From the NCBI RefSeq assembly GCF_021284745.1, contig NZ_CP089925.1, positions 2,727,001 to 2,791,000 of the forward strand: DNA of 64,000 bases, given 5' to 3'. Numbering within the stretch: position 1 is the stretch's first letter; each line of letters opens with the position of its first letter. Below the pieces are notes generated by a model that saw only the letters and a program-made list of their open reading frames with translations, was not told where the DNA came from and searched no databases. The DNA is from Lysobacter sp. KIS68-7 (GTDB lineage Bacteria > Pseudomonadota > Gammaproteobacteria > Xanthomonadales > Xanthomonadaceae). Shown piece by piece: positions 17,425 through 31,812 of this stretch. Both the position numbers and the translations under genes were made by a program.

Positions 17425-20400
17425 TCACTGGCCCGGCTGCACCACCGTGATCGTCTCCGGCGACGCGCGGCCCACGCCACGCAACTCCGGCCGATACATG
17501 TCTTCCACCAGCGGCGGCGGCACCGTGTACGTGCCGGGCGTCACCGCACGCACCAGGTAGAACACGCGGGCCGTGTCGCCGTTGTCGAGCTTCAGCGCGG
17601 CGACATAGCGATCGTCGCGGAACTCCTCGTGGCGCACTTCGGAAGCCTGGTCGCGGTTGGCGATCTCGATGCCGTCGATCACCACCCCCGCCCACTGCTT
17701 CGCATCGCCGAGGTTGAAGTTCTCGATCTCCAGGCCCGCGGGCAGCAGGTCGGTGACGAGCGCGTCGGGGGCTTTCTCGTCGACCTTGATCGCCAGCTGC
17801 ACGATCAGGCTGTCGCCCTCCGCCAGCTTGCCGCCGCTCCAGGGCTTGCCATCCGGCGTGTAGTACGTGCGCTTCACTTCGAACACCTTCGCGTCCGGCG
17901 GCGGCGCAGTGCGCGGAATGCCGGCGACCTCGTAGCTGACGTAGTACGGCGGCTCGGACGTCGGCTCGAAGCGCAACGCACCCGTGCCATCGAAGAAGCG
18001 CCCGGTGAGCGGCACGTTGGCGACATCGGTGCCTTCGCCCGCGCCCACCCAGCGGCCCGCGATCGTCTTCGCCCCCTTGCCGAGCATCAGCGCCTTGCCC
18101 ATGCGCGCGAGCGCCACTTGCTCTTGCGTGCTCAACCAGAACCAGCGTTCCTTGCGGCGCGCATCGAGCTCGCGGCCGAGGGCGATGACGCGCGCGTCGT
18201 GCTCCGGCTTCGCCAGTCCGCGTTCGTGCACCAGCGCGATCATCAAGGCATCGTCGCGCAGCCGCGTGCCGTAGTCGCCGAGGTATTCCGGACGATCCGC
18301 GTCGCCGCGCGCGAAGCCTTCGGCGATCGCCTGCTCGCCGCGGCGCTTGTCGCCCTGCAGCGTGAGCGCGAGGCCCAGGTGTACGAGCGGCAGGCCCGTG
18401 AGCGCGTTGCGACGGTCGTTCTGGAACAGGGCGCGCAGCGTGCCGAGTGGCGCGCGATTGACGCGCGCGAGCACGTAACCCGCATGCGCCTGGTAGGCGA
18501 ACTTGAGGTGCGCGCGATGATCGCGGTCGTAGAACTGCGCGCCGCCCGCCAGCAGATCCTCGTTGAGCGCCTTCAGCGCCTTCTGCAACATCGCATCGGG
18601 CACGGCGAAGCCCGCATCGCGCGCATCCAGCAGGAACTCGACGACGTACGGCGTCAGCGACGGATCGACGTAGTCGGTTTCGCCCCACATCGAGAAATGC
18701 CCCGACGGGATCTGCAGCGCGGCCAGGCGCGCGAAGGCGCCTTCCATGCGCTCGCGCCGCTGCTTGTCGCCGAGCGGCGGGACGCCGAGCGTGGTCGCGG
18801 TGGCGTCGTCGAGGATGAGCGCGGCGTAAGCTTTGCTCGTGGTCTGCTCGACGCACCCGTAGGGATAACGCAGCGCGCCTTCGAGCGCGGTGGCGAACGG
18901 GATCGGCGGCACCGCACCGACCACGATGCGCGTGCGTACCGACTCGGGGATCAAACCTTCGGCCATCGCCGCGTCCATCGCGATGGGACCGCTGCCCTGC
19001 CGCACCTCGCTGCGCGTGCGCATCGCCTGCGGCCAACCCGCGCGCACCGGCAGGTCGTACTTGCGATCGACCTTGAAGCCGTTGCCTTCCACGCGCACGT
19101 GCACCTGCGCCGTGCCGAAGCCTTCACGCGCCTGCACGGGGAAGGTGAACGTGCTCTTGGCTTCGGGCGCGAGCTTCGCCGTGCGCGCGCCATCGGCGAT
19201 CGCCAGCGGACCGATGCCTTCCACGCGCACGTTGAAGCTGCCCGACTTGCCCGTGAAGTTCTGCACGTCGAGCGTCACGCTGCTCTTGTCGCCCGGCGCC
19301 AGGATGCGCGGCATGCTCGCTTCGGCCAGCACGGGCGCGCGCACCAGGGTTTCCGTTGCGCGATTGCCGTAGCGCCCGCCAGACCACACCATCGCGGCGA
19401 TGCGCAGCGTGCCGTTGAAGTCGGGCACGTCCAGGCGCACGCGGCCGATGCCCTTCGCGTCGAGTTTCACCGGGCCGGTGAACAGATCGACGGTCTGCAC
19501 GCGCGAGGTCGGGCGCCGCGCCTGCGGCAGCGCAAGCGGGGCCATGTCGCCGCCGAAGCGGATCTTCGCGGTGCCGCCTTCGAAGCTTTCGATCACGCGG
19601 CCATAGATGTCGTACGCATCCACGCCCAGGCGCCGCTGCGCGAAGAAATGTTTGGACGCATCCGGCACCGGGAATTGGGTGATGTTGAGGATGCCGACGT
19701 CGACCGCCGACACCGTGATCCAGGCGTCCTGGCCTGCAAGCGCGGGTGCGCTCACGGTGACCGGCAGCTTCTGTTCGGGCCGCATTGACTTCGGCGCGGA
19801 GACGCCGACGGCCACCGTGCGATCGCGACGATCCATCGCCACGAACGCCACGCCCACGGCACGTGCCGGCGTGACCTTGCTCGTCGCACTGCCGCCGCGG
19901 AACACCAACGCCGTCACGTACACATCGTGGCGCTCCCATTCCTGCGTCACGGGAATCTCGAACGTGCTGCCCGCCTTCGCTTCGATCTCGTGCACGTACA
20001 GCAGATGGTCGGACTCGACGAGCAACAGGCCCGGGCCTTCGTGCGGCGGCGTGACGGTGACCTTCAGCGTGTCGCCCGCGCGGTAGGCGGTCTTGTCGAG
20101 CGCGAGCTTGACCTTGTCGGGCCGCGCGTCGAGGCCACGGTTCTCGTCGCTCCAGCTCCAGCCGGCGGTGAACGGGTAACGCGTGGTGAGCTTCGTCGTC
20201 GGGTCGAACACTTCGACGCGGTACTCGCCCCACTTCACCGGGAAGTCGATGCGGACGTTGTTCGCATCGAAGTCGATCGTCTTCGTCTCCTCGGTCTTGT
20301 ACCGACGCGTGAAGTCGTAATCCCAACCCTTGCCGTCGTCGCCCCAGACCCAGCGGTAGTCGCGCGTCTCACGCACGAGGCTGACGCGCAGGCCTTTCAC

Positions 20401-22401
20401 GGGGCGCGCCTTGCCCGACGCATCGAAGCGCCCGATCTCGAAGCCGGCATTGGCGTTCGCGTCCGCGCCATCCTTTTCGTCGAACAACGGACGCACGCCG
20501 ACCAACGCATCGGCCGGCCACATCACGCGCTTGAGCGTGCGGTTGACGCTGCGGCCGCCGGTTTCGAACACGCTGCCGGTGACGATCGCGGCGATCGGAC
20601 TGACGGGCTTTGCTTCGGCCGGCAGCGGGATCGATTGCGTGAGATGCCCGTTCGCGTCGAGCGTGGCGTCGACGACGTCCTTCGCTTCCTTTGGCAGCTC
20701 AAGTGTCGGGTCGCCGAAGGACCAGCCCTTCAGCGCATCGATCGGATGCGTTTCGACGGCGACGGCGAGCTTGGCGGTGAATCGATTACCCGCCGCGGGC
20801 GCGCCGTACAGATACGCGCCAGTCGCCTGCAACTGCACCGGCTGCCCGGGCTGCAACTGCGCCTGCGCATCCAGGTCGAGCTTCATCCGCTCCGGCAGGA
20901 ATTCCTCCACGCGCAGCGCCATGCCCTGCACCGCTTCCTTGCTCGCGGGATCGGTGCGGAATTCGACGCGCCACTTGCCGGTGGCCGCATCGGCGGGAAT
21001 CGTTTGCGCGTGGCGCACGTAGCCCTGCGCGTCGGGCTGCAGGCGCGTTTCCAGCAGCGCCTTGCCATCGGGTTGCACGTAGCGCACGAACACCGGCTGC
21101 TTCTTCGCCAGCGGTTTGCCGTCCTGGTCGCGCAGCAGCGCGGACACGTTGACGGTTTCGCCGGGCCGATACAGATCGCGCCCCGACCAGGCGAACACGT
21201 CGAACCACGCCTGCTCGCGCCCGGCGACGGCGAACTCCGAGAGGTCCAGCGCCGGTTGGTTGAACGGCAGCATCGACACATCGTTGCCGTGCTGCGCAAT
21301 CAGGACCTGCGTGGCATCCAGCGTGTAGTCCAGCAATGCATTGCCGTTGGCATCGGTGCTGCCCTTCAGCACGGGCTCGCCGTCGGCGTTGAGCACGCGC
21401 AGGTCGACCATCGGGATCGCCTTGCCGGTCTGCAGCGAGGCGGCGTGGACGAACAGCTTGTCCTTGTACGCACGCGTGTGCAGGCCGAGGTCGCTGACGG
21501 TGAAGAACGCGGTGTCGAAGTCGTCCTTGAAGGTGCCCGCGCGCTTCATGACCGCGAAGTACAGGCCGGGCTTCTGCAATTCCTTGATGTCCTGCAGCGG
21601 CAGGTAGGTGAGTGCGCGTTCGTTGGGCTTGCCGCCGAGGACGAAGCGGTTCACGTACACCGGTTCGGCCAGGTGCGAGAGCGGCGTGCGCTTGTGCTCG
21701 GCGCCGGAGTCGTCGTCCCAGCTGTAATCGCGCTCCAGGTCCCACGCACCGCGGCGGCCGCCGCGCTGGAACTCGGCGAAGAAGCGCGGCAGCAGGTCGT
21801 CCTTGACGCGCAGGAACTCGACGTCGACTTCCGCCACGTTGACCGAGACCACCGGCAGGCCGCGGCTCTCGCGCGCCGGCAGCACGCTGCCCTGCGAGGC
21901 AAAGCCGACGACCGGATCGAGCTGGCCGGTGTGGATCGTCTTGCGGAGTTCTCCGGGCAGCTTGTGTCCATCGGCGGCCGTGAGCTCGGCCGCGATCGTC
22001 ACCGTGTAGTCGCGATCGGATTCGACGTGCGGGAAGCGCAGCACCTTCCCTTCTTCGTCGCCGCGGTCGGACAGCACCCAGCTGCCCTGCACCGCGGCGC
22101 CGTCCTTGTCGGTCACCGCGATGAGCTTGTCGAAGTCCTGGGTCCCGACCAGCGGCCGGCTGAATTCGAGGGCGAGCGCGTGTTCGTCGCCGAGTTGGTC
22201 CGCGTAGGCGGACACCAGGCCGAAGCCGACCGGCTTCGCGCGCTGCGCGGCGATCTTCTCGCCGCTGACTTCGGGCAGTTGCCCGTCCCGGTCGGCCTTG
22301 CAGCCGGCACCGAGGAACACCACCACCAGGACGGCCATCGCCGCCCACCACCGCAACGCACCCCCGACTCCATTCGGACGCGCACACCGCTGCATGTTCA
22401 T
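17425..22401 (-). CDS. Bacterial alpha-2-macroglobulin lipoprotein (YfhM/ECAM type)
   Basis: The 1,658-residue protein is anchored to the periplasmic face by a lipobox, LGAGC, with Cys34. The thioester motif is CVEQ at 1183-1186 in [14 protein letters not shown], almost the same position as in E. coli ECAM, so it belongs to the thioester-bearing class. Repeated MG domains precede it and an alpha/alpha toroid follows ([23 protein letters not shown]). Such proteins trap invading proteases. The second ATG (22395, residue 3) has better Shine-Dalgarno spacing from GGGGA than the first and may be the true start. It is probably cotranscribed with pbpC. Confidence 0.95.
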   Translation of the reverse strand: MNMQRCARPNGVGGALRWWAAMAVLVVVFLGAGCKADRDGQLPEVSGEKIAAQRAKPVGFGLVSAYADQLGDEHALALEFSRPLVGTQDFDKLIAVTDKDGAAVQGSWVLSDRGDEEGKVLRFPHVESDRDYTVTIAAELTAADGHKLPGELRKTIHTGQLDPVVGFASQGSVLPARESRGLPVVSVNVAEVDVEFLRVKDDLLPRFFAEFQRGGRRGAWDLERDYSWDDDSGAEHKRTPLSHLAEPVYVNRFVLGGKPNERALTYLPLQDIKELQKPGLYFAVMKRAGTFKDDFDTAFFTVSDLGLHTRAYKDKLFVHAASLQTGKAIPMVDLRVLNADGEPVLKGSTDANGNALLDYTLDATQVLIAQHGNDVSMLPFNQPALDLSEFAVAGREQAWFDVFAWSGRDLYRPGETVNVSALLRDQDGKPLAKKQPVFVRYVQPDGKALLETRLQPDAQGYVRHAQTIPADAATGKWRVEFRTDPASKEAVQGMALRVEEFLPERMKLDLDAQAQLQPGQPVQLQATGAYLYGAPAAGNRFTAKLAVAVETHPIDALKGWSFGDPTLELPKEAKDVVDATLDANGHLTQSIPLPAEAKPVSPIAAIVTGSVFETGGRSVNRTLKRVMWPADALVGVRPLFDEKDGADANANAGFEIGRFDASGKARPVKGLRVSLVRETRDYRWVWGDDGKGWDYDFTRRYKTEETKTIDFDANNVRIDFPVKWGEYRVEVFDPTTKLTTRYPFTAGWSWSDENRGLDARPDKVKLALDKTAYRAGDTLKVTVTPPHEGPGLLLVESDHLLYVHEIEAKAGSTFEIPVTQEWERHDVYVTALVFRGGSATSKVTPARAVGVAFVAMDRRDRTVAVGVSAPKSMRPEQKLPVTVSAPALAGQDAWITVSAVDVGILNITQFPVPDASKHFFAQRRLGVDAYDIYGRVIESFEGGTAKIRFGGDMAPLALPQARRPTSRVQTVDLFTGPVKLDAKGIGRVRLDVPDFNGTLRIAAMVWSGGRYGNRATETLVRAPVLAEASMPRILAPGDKSSVTLDVQNFTGKSGSFNVRVEGIGPLAIADGARTAKLAPEAKSTFTFPVQAREGFGTAQVHVRVEGNGFKVDRKYDLPVRAGWPQAMRTRSEVRQGSGPIAMDAAMAEGLIPESVRTRIVVGAVPPIPFATALEGALRYPYGCVEQTTSKAYAALILDDATATTLGVPPLGDKQRRERMEGAFARLAALQIPSGHFSMWGETDYVDPSLTPYVVEFLLDARDAGFAVPDAMLQKALKALNEDLLAGGAQFYDRDHRAHLKFAYQAHAGYVLARVNRAPLGTLRALFQNDRRNALTGLPLVHLGLALTLQGDKRRGEQAIAEGFARGDADRPEYLGDYGTRLRDDALMIALVHERGLAKPEHDARVIALGRELDARRKERWFWLSTQEQVALARMGKALMLGKGAKTIAGRWVGAGEGTDVANVPLTGRFFDGTGALRFEPTSEPPYYVSYEVAGIPRTAPPPDAKVFEVKRTYYTPDGKPWSGGKLAEGDSLIVQLAIKVDEKAPDALVTDLLPAGLEIENFNLGDAKQWAGVVIDGIEIANRDQASEVRHEEFRDDRYVAALKLDNGDTARVFYLVRAVTPGTYTVPPPLVEDMYRPELRGVGRASPETITVVQPGQ

Positions 22402-22427
22402 TCCCCGGGTTTTGTGTGGAGCGAATA

Positions 22428-22476
22428 CGACGACGCCGCCCGTAGGCGGCGTCGTCGAGTTTCGATGGCGAAACTC
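22428..22476 (-). terminator. Two tandem hairpins downstream of gyrA
   Basis: A perfect 8-bp stem GAGTTTCG/CGAAACTC (22457-22464 with 22469-22476) abuts a perfect 13-bp GC-rich stem (22428-22440 with 22445-22457), immediately after the gyrA stop. No T-run follows on the minus strand, so termination could be Rho-assisted, or the hairpins may protect the gyrA 3' end. Confidence 0.5.
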
Positions 22477-22483
22477 TCCGCGA

Positions 22484-25117
<2,634 letters not shown>

Positions 25118-25151
25118 TCGAGGGCTTTTTCTAAGGAGAGTCCGAAGGCGT

Positions 25152-25162
25152 GAATTCTAGCA
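25152..25162 (-). promoter_or_regulatory. Candidate extended -10 promoter of gyrA
   Basis: On the minus strand the sequence reads TGCTAGAATTC, an extended -10 (TGnTAGAAT) about 35 bases before the gyrA ATG. No good -35 box is seen at 17 bp. The promoter lies between gyrA and the repeat block and so is not interrupted by it. Confidence 0.45.
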
Positions 25163-25230
25163 TGGAACGCGTTTTTCACGCCTTCTGATTTTCTGGCAGA
25201 AACAACAACTTAGAGGGACTTCAGACACCA

Positions 25231-25340
25231 GAAAGTCCGGCACGCACCGCAGTCGTTCATCGGGCCCGTCGGAGCGCCTCCAAGCAGCATCCATGCGCCC
25301 TGCGGCCACGCTGGAGCAAAAGCCTCGGCTTGCGGAAAGT
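25231..25340. repeat. Degenerate copy of the 128-bp repeat unit
   Basis: Bases 25266-25296 (CCGTCGGAGCGCCTCCAAGC onward to CATCCATGC) match the first half of the core of the 128-bp units next door. The second half of the core, including the GGCCATCCATGGCC hairpin, is lost. AAAGTCCGGC occurs on both sides (25233-25242 and 25336-25345). It looks like a decayed third unit in block A. Confidence 0.5.
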
Positions 25341-25342
25341 CC

Positions 25343-25470
25343 GGCCTGTCCCACGCTCGATGGGCACGCCTGTCGGAGCGCCTACAAGCCGCATCCATGC
25401 AACCGGAGCTCCGCCCGGGTGGCCATCCATGGCCGCCCTGCAGTCATGCCCATCGAGCGTGTGCCAGGCC
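25343..25470. repeat. 128-bp repeat unit A2 (arm type 2)
   Basis: The unit has 26-bp imperfect inverted arms (25343-25368 and 25445-25470; GGCCTGTCCCACGCTCGATG against the complement of the right arm, three mismatches). They flank a core of about 77 bp that holds GGAGCTCC, GCATCCATGC and the palindrome GGCCATCCATGGCC. It is the reverse complement of unit B2 at 30916-31043 with one difference in 128. The core is nearly the same as in arm type 1 units although the arms are unrelated. Confidence 0.9.
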
Positions 25471-25541
25471 TCCACCTCAAATCACTGATTGCGACCTCGG
25501 TGAAGAGCTTCGAACGCGGCGCACCTGCAAATCGCGGTGAA

Positions 25542-25669
25542 GGACCGACACGCACTCGGTTGTCGCGACTGCAGGTGGGCCATGGATGGCCTACCGGGCG
25601 GAGCTCCGGTTGCATGGATGCGGCTTGAAGGCGCTCCGACAGGCGCGATAACCGAGGGCGTGGCGGTCC
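25542..25669. repeat. 128-bp repeat unit A1 (arm type 1)
   Basis: The unit has arms GGACCGACACGCACTCGGTT (from 25542) and the complementary right arm ending at 25669, around the shared core. It is the reverse complement of unit B1 (30701-30828) with one difference, at the same core position where A2 and B2 differ. Open frames through it encode GGAPVAWMRLxGAPTG-type peptides; these are judged accidental because both strands and all units follow the DNA palindromes. Confidence 0.9.
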
Positions 25670-25698
25670 GCCTCTCCGGAGCCGATGACGCTTTGCTC

Positions 25699-26748
25699 TT
25701 AGCCGAAGGCCAGGCGCATCGACGCTTCATCGGGTCGGCGGATGACGCCCCGCTCGGTCACGATGGCATCGATCAAGGTGTGGGGCGTCACGTCGAAGAC
25801 CGGGTTCCAGGCACCGATGCCCTCGGCCACCGTGCGGCTCCCGCCGACCGAATGCAGCTCCGCCGGATCGCGCTCCTCGATCTCGATCAGATCGCCGCTC
25901 TGCGTGGCCATGTCGACCGTCGAGGACGGCGCGACGACCATGAAGCCGACACCGTGGTGCCGTGCCGCGATGGCGAGTTGATAGGTGCCGATCTTGTTCG
26001 CCGTGTCGCCGTTGGCACAGATGCGGTCGGCGCCCACGACCACCCATTGCACTTGGCCGGATTTCATCAGGTGCGAGGCGGCGGAGTCGGCGATCAGGGT
26101 GGCGTCGATGCCGTCCTGCTGCAGTTCCCACACCGTCAGGCGCGCGCCCTGCAGCCATGGGCGGGTTTCGCCTGCGAAGACTTTTTCGATCCGACCCTGC
26201 GCGACGCCGGCGCGGATCACGCCCAGCGCGGTGCCGAAGCCCGCAGTGGCGAGCGAGCCGGTGTTGCAGTGGGTGAGCACGCCGCTGCCGGGTTCGATCA
26301 GCGATGCGCCGAGCGCGCCCATGTGGCGGTTGGCGGCGAGGTCTTCGCGGTCGATGGTTTCGGCTTCGCGTTCGAGTGTTTGCCGCCAGTCATGGCCGGC
26401 GCGGGCGAGCGCGGCGCGCATGCGCGCGAGCGCCCAGGCGAGGTTCACTGCGGTCGGACGCGCGGCGTTGAGGCGTTGCAGGGCCGGTTCGAGCTTCGTC
26501 GCGGCATCCTGTGCATCGGTGGCTTCGATCGCGCGTTCGGCGAGCACCACGCCCCAGGCGGCGGCGATGCCGATGGCGGGCGCGCCGCGCACGGCCAACG
26601 CGTGGATCGCACGCGCGACTTCGTCGCTCGTGGCGCACACCAGGTAGTCGGTCTCGAACGGCAGCTTGCGCTGGTCGAGCAGTTCCAGGGCCGTGCCGGT
26701 CCAGCGGATCGGGCGGATGCGGTCGTAGCGTGCGTAATCGACGTCCAT
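25699..26748 (-). CDS. mtnA: S-methyl-5-thioribose-1-phosphate isomerase
   Basis: The 349-residue enzyme converts methylthioribose-1-phosphate to methylthioribulose-1-phosphate in the methionine salvage pathway. Diagnostic motifs are RGAPAIG (54-60), [17 protein letters not shown] with catalytic Cys161, and [18 protein letters not shown] with catalytic Asp241; both are one position from the Bacillus enzyme. The length is typical. It is on the same strand as the DUF3011 gene, 26 bases away. Its 3' end abuts repeat block A. Other salvage genes are not adjacent. Confidence 0.96.
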   Translation of the reverse strand: MDVDYARYDRIRPIRWTGTALELLDQRKLPFETDYLVCATSDEVARAIHALAVRGAPAIGIAAAWGVVLAERAIEATDAQDAATKLEPALQRLNAARPTAVNLAWALARMRAALARAGHDWRQTLEREAETIDREDLAANRHMGALGASLIEPGSGVLTHCNTGSLATAGFGTALGVIRAGVAQGRIEKVFAGETRPWLQGARLTVWELQQDGIDATLIADSAASHLMKSGQVQWVVVGADRICANGDTANKIGTYQLAIAARHHGVGFMVVAPSSTVDMATQSGDLIEIEERDPAELHSVGGSRTVAEGIGAWNPVFDVTPHTLIDAIVTERGVIRRPDEASMRLAFG

Positions 26749-26774
26749 GGCCCAAGTTTACCGGGCCCGCACGC

Positions 26775-27488
26775 TCACCAGACGCGAAACTCGGCCCGGC
26801 AGCCGCGGCTCACCCACACGCCGCGCTGGTCCCAACCCCAGGTGTGGTCCTGGATGCAGGGCGACTTCGACAATTGCTTGGTCAGCTCGGCGCCGTTCCA
26901 CACGCCGACATCGCAGCGGCGCTCGCGCCCGCGGTCGGATTCGCAGCGCACCGAGTGCGGCCCGACATCGGGCTCTGCGGCGTCTTCCTCGACCCCGGCC
27001 GTGAACTCCGCGCGGCATCCCTGCGAGACCCACACGCTGTTGCGGTCGAAGCCCCACGTGCTGTGCTGGATGCAATCGCTCTTGGACAACTGGCGCACCA
27101 GGCGCACGCCGCCGCGCGTGGACACCGGGCAGTGCTGTCGGCCCAGGCCGGTGGCTTCGCACTTGAAGTAGATCGGGCCGGCAATCACCGCGCCGAGATC
27201 CGCCAGGCCGAAGTCCGCACGACAACCCGCCTTCACCCAGATCTCGCCAGGGCGCACGCCCCAGGTCTGCCCTTCGACGCAGGGACTGCGCGAGAGCTGG
27301 CGCGTGACGCGCACGCCGCCGCGCGTGTCGGCCTGGCACGTGCGCTCCCTGCCCTTCGGCGATTCGCAGCGCACGGTGTTCTGGATGTTGCCGCGCGCCG
27401 GTTCGACCGGCGTGGCTTCCTGCGCCGACACGGGGGCCGTCGCGGCGGCAAGGCCGGCGAGCAGGACTCCGTTGGCAGCTGAACGCAT
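26775..27488 (-). CDS. Secreted protein with three DUF3011 repeats
   Basis: The 237-residue protein has a Sec signal peptide (MRSAANGVLLAGLAAATAPVSAQ) and three tandem DUF3011 repeats of about 65 residues. Each repeat has the pattern V-C-E-S ... R-x-C ... GGVRxxRQLSxSxC ... TWGxxxxxxWVxxGCRAEF, with four or five conserved cysteines that probably form disulfides in the periplasm or outside the cell. DUF3011 proteins are common in Xanthomonadaceae; their function is unknown. ATG 27488 has a good Shine-Dalgarno (GAGGA) and begins the signal peptide, so the upstream in-frame start at 27527 is rejected. Confidence 0.85.
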   Translation of the reverse strand: MRSAANGVLLAGLAAATAPVSAQEATPVEPARGNIQNTVRCESPKGRERTCQADTRGGVRVTRQLSRSPCVEGQTWGVRPGEIWVKAGCRADFGLADLGAVIAGPIYFKCEATGLGRQHCPVSTRGGVRLVRQLSKSDCIQHSTWGFDRNSVWVSQGCRAEFTAGVEEDAAEPDVGPHSVRCESDRGRERRCDVGVWNGAELTKQLSKSPCIQDHTWGWDQRGVWVSRGCRAEFRVW

Positions 27489-27578
27489 GGCACATCCTCG
27501 AAGCGCGTCACGGCTTCGTGCGCGCACAGTCCCAGATCGCTGAATGCGCGGTCAAGTCCAACGATGAGCTACCCGTCG

Positions 27579-28535
27579 TCACGCCCGTGCGAAATCGAAG
27601 GCCAGCACATCGGCAATGCGATCGGTGCCGCGCATCGCCATCAGCAGGCGGTCCACGCCCAGCGCCACGCCGGCGCATTCGGGTAGGCCGTGCGCGAGTG
27701 CGGCGAGCAAGGCGTCGTCGACCGGAGGCGCCGGCAGGCCGCGTTCCGAGCGCACCTGGCGGTCTTTCTCGAAGCGCGCGCGCTGTTCGGCGGCGTCGCG
27801 CAATTCGTGGTACCCGTTGGCGAGTTCGAGCGGCCCCAGGAACACTTCGAAGCGTTCTGCGACCGGCGGCGTGCCCGGGCGGATGCGCGCGAGGGCGCAT
27901 TGCGAGGCGGGATAGTCGTGCACCACGTGGATCTCGTCGCTCGCGAACGCGGGCTGGATCCGATGCGTGACGAGCAAATCCAACCAGTCGTCGCGGACCA
28001 ATCCTTCCGGATCGATAACCACATCGCCCAGTGCATTGCGCAACGCCTCATCGGAGGCGAGAAACGGGTCCACGTCGATGCTCGTGCGGAACAAGTCCCG
28101 GTAAGTGGATTCCACCACCCGGACGTCCCGGTTCACGAGGGCCAGCGCGGCGCGCACGACGTCGACGGTCTCGTGCGCGAGCCAGCGATGGTCGCGGCCG
28201 ACGCGGTACCACTCGAGCATCGTGAACTCGGGGTTGTGGCGGCCGCCGGCCTCGCCGTCGCGGAACACCCGGCCCAGTTCGTAGCAATCGCCGAAGCCTT
28301 CGGCGAGCAGGCGCTTGAGCGGGAATTCCGGCGAGGTGCGCAACCAGCGCGTGCGGGGTGCGCCGTCGGTGCGGCCGGAGAATTCGAGCGAGAACGAGGC
28401 GATGTTGGGGTCGGTGTTGCCGGCGCGCGAAAGCACCGGCGTTTCCACTTCCTGCACGTGTCGCTCGGCGAAGAACAGGCGGAGCGTCGCGTACAGCGAG
28501 GCGCGCAGGCGGAGGGCGTCGAAGCGGTCGCTCAT
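27579..28535 (-). CDS. epmA: EF-P beta-lysine ligase (GenX/PoxA, LysRS paralogue)
   Basis: The 318-residue class II aminoacyl-tRNA synthetase-like enzyme lacks the anticodon-binding domain of lysyl-tRNA synthetase. It shows motif 1 VETPVLSRAGNTDPNI, motif 2 FRDGEAGGRHNPEFTMLEWYR and motif 3 GVALGVDRLLMA. It attaches (R)-beta-lysine to elongation factor P so that polyproline stretches are translated. ATG 28535 is one base after the ligA stop (TGACATG), so the two genes are tightly coupled. EpmB and EF-P are not in the window. Confidence 0.93.
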   Translation of the reverse strand: MSDRFDALRLRASLYATLRLFFAERHVQEVETPVLSRAGNTDPNIASFSLEFSGRTDGAPRTRWLRTSPEFPLKRLLAEGFGDCYELGRVFRDGEAGGRHNPEFTMLEWYRVGRDHRWLAHETVDVVRAALALVNRDVRVVESTYRDLFRTSIDVDPFLASDEALRNALGDVVIDPEGLVRDDWLDLLVTHRIQPAFASDEIHVVHDYPASQCALARIRPGTPPVAERFEVFLGPLELANGYHELRDAAEQRARFEKDRQVRSERGLPAPPVDDALLAALAHGLPECAGVALGVDRLLMAMRGTDRIADVLAFDFARA

Positions 28536-28536
28536 G

Positions 28537-30657
<2,121 letters not shown>

Positions 30658-30700
30658 CTAACCTCACGGGTGCGAAGAGCTCTCTCGGCTCCGGAGGGAC

Positions 30701-30828
30701 GGACCGCCACGCCCTCGGTTATCGCGCCTGTCGGAGCGCCTACAAGCCGCATCCATGCAACCGGAGCTCCGCCCGGTAGGCCATCCATGGCCCACCTGCA
30801 GTCGCGACAACCGAGTGCGTGTCGGTCC
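30701..30828. repeat. 128-bp repeat unit B1 (arm type 1)
   Basis: Left arm GGACCGCCACGCCCTCGGTT and right arm ending GTGTCGGTCC are inverted repeats over about 26 bp with three mismatches. The core contains CGGAGC/GCTCCG, GCATCCATGC and GGCCATCCATGGCC. It is 127/128 identical to the reverse complement of A1. Confidence 0.9.
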
Positions 30829-30915
30829 TTCACCGCGATTTGCGAGAACAACGCATTAGACGCCTTGAAGCTTTGAAGCTTTGTACCGAAGCCGCAGAAG
30901 GTGAACTGCGGTGGA

Positions 30916-31043
30916 GGCCTGGCACACGCTCGATGGGCATGACTGCAGGGCGGCCATGGATGGCCACCCGGGCGGAGCTCCGGTTGCATGGATGCGGCTT
31001 GGAGGCGCTCCGACAGGCGTGCCCATCGAGCGTGGGACAGGCC
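30916..31043. repeat. 128-bp repeat unit B2 (arm type 2)
   Basis: Arms GGCCTGGCACACGCTCGATG (from 30916) and its complement ending at 31043 flank the shared core, read here in the opposite direction to B1. Relative to type 1, the two bases on each side of the GGCCATCCATGGCC hairpin change. The outer pair stays Watson-Crick (T-A becomes G-C) and the inner A-C mismatch becomes a T-G wobble. Confidence 0.9.
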
Positions 31044-31076
31044 GGGCCTTCCGCAGCCGAGGCTGTTGCTTGTTGT

Positions 31077-31787
31077 TTACCAGCGAGCCGGCTTGGTCAG
31101 CGGCGGAGCTTCGTGCTGACGATCATACGCACGGAGCTCATCGCGAATGTGTGCGATGCGCTGGCGGCCCAACGCATTGCGCTGCTCATCGAGCACCACG
31201 CCCTCGAGCAATTCCGCCATCCGCTGCGCCGTCGGCAGCATCTTTTCCCACGCATCCAACGCCGTCATCGGCGCCGGCAGCGTCAGGAAGAACGCGATGG
31301 CGGGCGTTTCCAGCTCCTGGATCGTCGCCATGTCGAAGCTTCCCGGCTTCTTGATGCTGGCGACCGAAAACACCGGGCCACGCTCCGGATGGCCTTCGAC
31401 CAGGCGATGGAAGATCTGCATGTGGCCGTAGGTCAGGCCCGCCTTCTCGGCGGCCACAACGATGTCGCTGCCGCGCAGCTGTGTGCCCGCGCGCGCGGCC
31501 ACGTAGAGCGTGACGATCTTTTCGAAGGAGGCGTCGCCGCGTTTGCCGAGGTCGTTGCCTTCGCCGCGCTCGCCGAGGTCGAACTCGGATTGCGTGGTCG
31601 GCTCGCCGCCGGCGAGTTCCTGTTCAAGCTGCGCGCCCAGCGTGGGCTCGATGCGCTCGCCCGGTTCCGTGCGCTCGGCGACGCGACGCCCCTGCCCCGG
31701 CTTGCGCGGGCGTCCGAAGAAGTAGATCGCCGCGATGAGCAGCACGCCCGCGATGGCGATGCCGATGCGCAATACCGTCGAATCCAT
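31077..31787 (-). CDS. zipA: Cell division protein ZipA
   Basis: The 236-residue protein has an N-terminal membrane anchor (VLRIGIAIAGVLLIAAIYFF), a basic then variable linker, and a C-terminal FtsZ-binding domain (ASFEKIVTLYVAARAGTQLRGSDIV; GLTYGHMQIFHRL; GSFDMATI). It tethers FtsZ to the membrane at the division site. AAGGAG precedes ATG 31787 by 7 bases. It is 25 bases downstream of smc and most likely cotranscribed with it. Confidence 0.93.
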   Translation of the reverse strand: MDSTVLRIGIAIAGVLLIAAIYFFGRPRKPGQGRRVAERTEPGERIEPTLGAQLEQELAGGEPTTQSEFDLGERGEGNDLGKRGDASFEKIVTLYVAARAGTQLRGSDIVVAAEKAGLTYGHMQIFHRLVEGHPERGPVFSVASIKKPGSFDMATIQELETPAIAFFLTLPAPMTALDAWEKMLPTAQRMAELLEGVVLDEQRNALGRQRIAHIRDELRAYDRQHEAPPLTKPARW

Positions 31788-31812
31788 CGTCGGGCTCCTT
31801 GAAGTCGTTGCG

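Larger units (their letters stand above)
25322..25686. repeat. Repeat block A: inverted partner of block B, gyrA-mtnA intergenic region
   Basis: The 580-bp gap between gyrA and mtnA holds the gyrA promoter, one degenerate unit and this block. The block consists of units A2 and A1 separated by 71 bp. It matches the reverse complement of 30689-31064 over its whole length, including flanks GCCTCGGCT...GCGGAA and CTCCGGAGCCGA; only the spacer between the units has diverged. No credible gene is seen in it. Confidence 0.85.
30689..31064. repeat. Repeat block B: inverted partner of block A, between zipA and ligA
   Basis: This fills most of the 455-bp gap between zipA and ligA. It contains units B1 and B2 with an 87-bp spacer. 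The reverse complement of the block matches 25322-25686, including both outer flanks. Spacer ends are conserved (TCCACC and GCAAATCGCGGTGAA in the A orientation) while the middle differs and carries a duplicated GAAGCTTT. No gene is credible here; the small open frames follow the palindromes. Confidence 0.85.

Noticed and set aside
15071-19036. A 1,321-codon minus-strand frame containing pbpC with a long N-terminal extension
   Set aside because: The extra 540 residues lie inside the alpha-2-macroglobulin gene in another frame and are not family-like. pbpC starts at 17410 with a ribosome-binding site and membrane anchor.
25537-27171. Open frame on + starting MKDRHALGC in the repeat and running through mtnA
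   Set aside because: It begins in repeat unit A1 and continues antisense to mtnA and the DUF3011 gene. Similar peptides in the other units follow the palindromic DNA.
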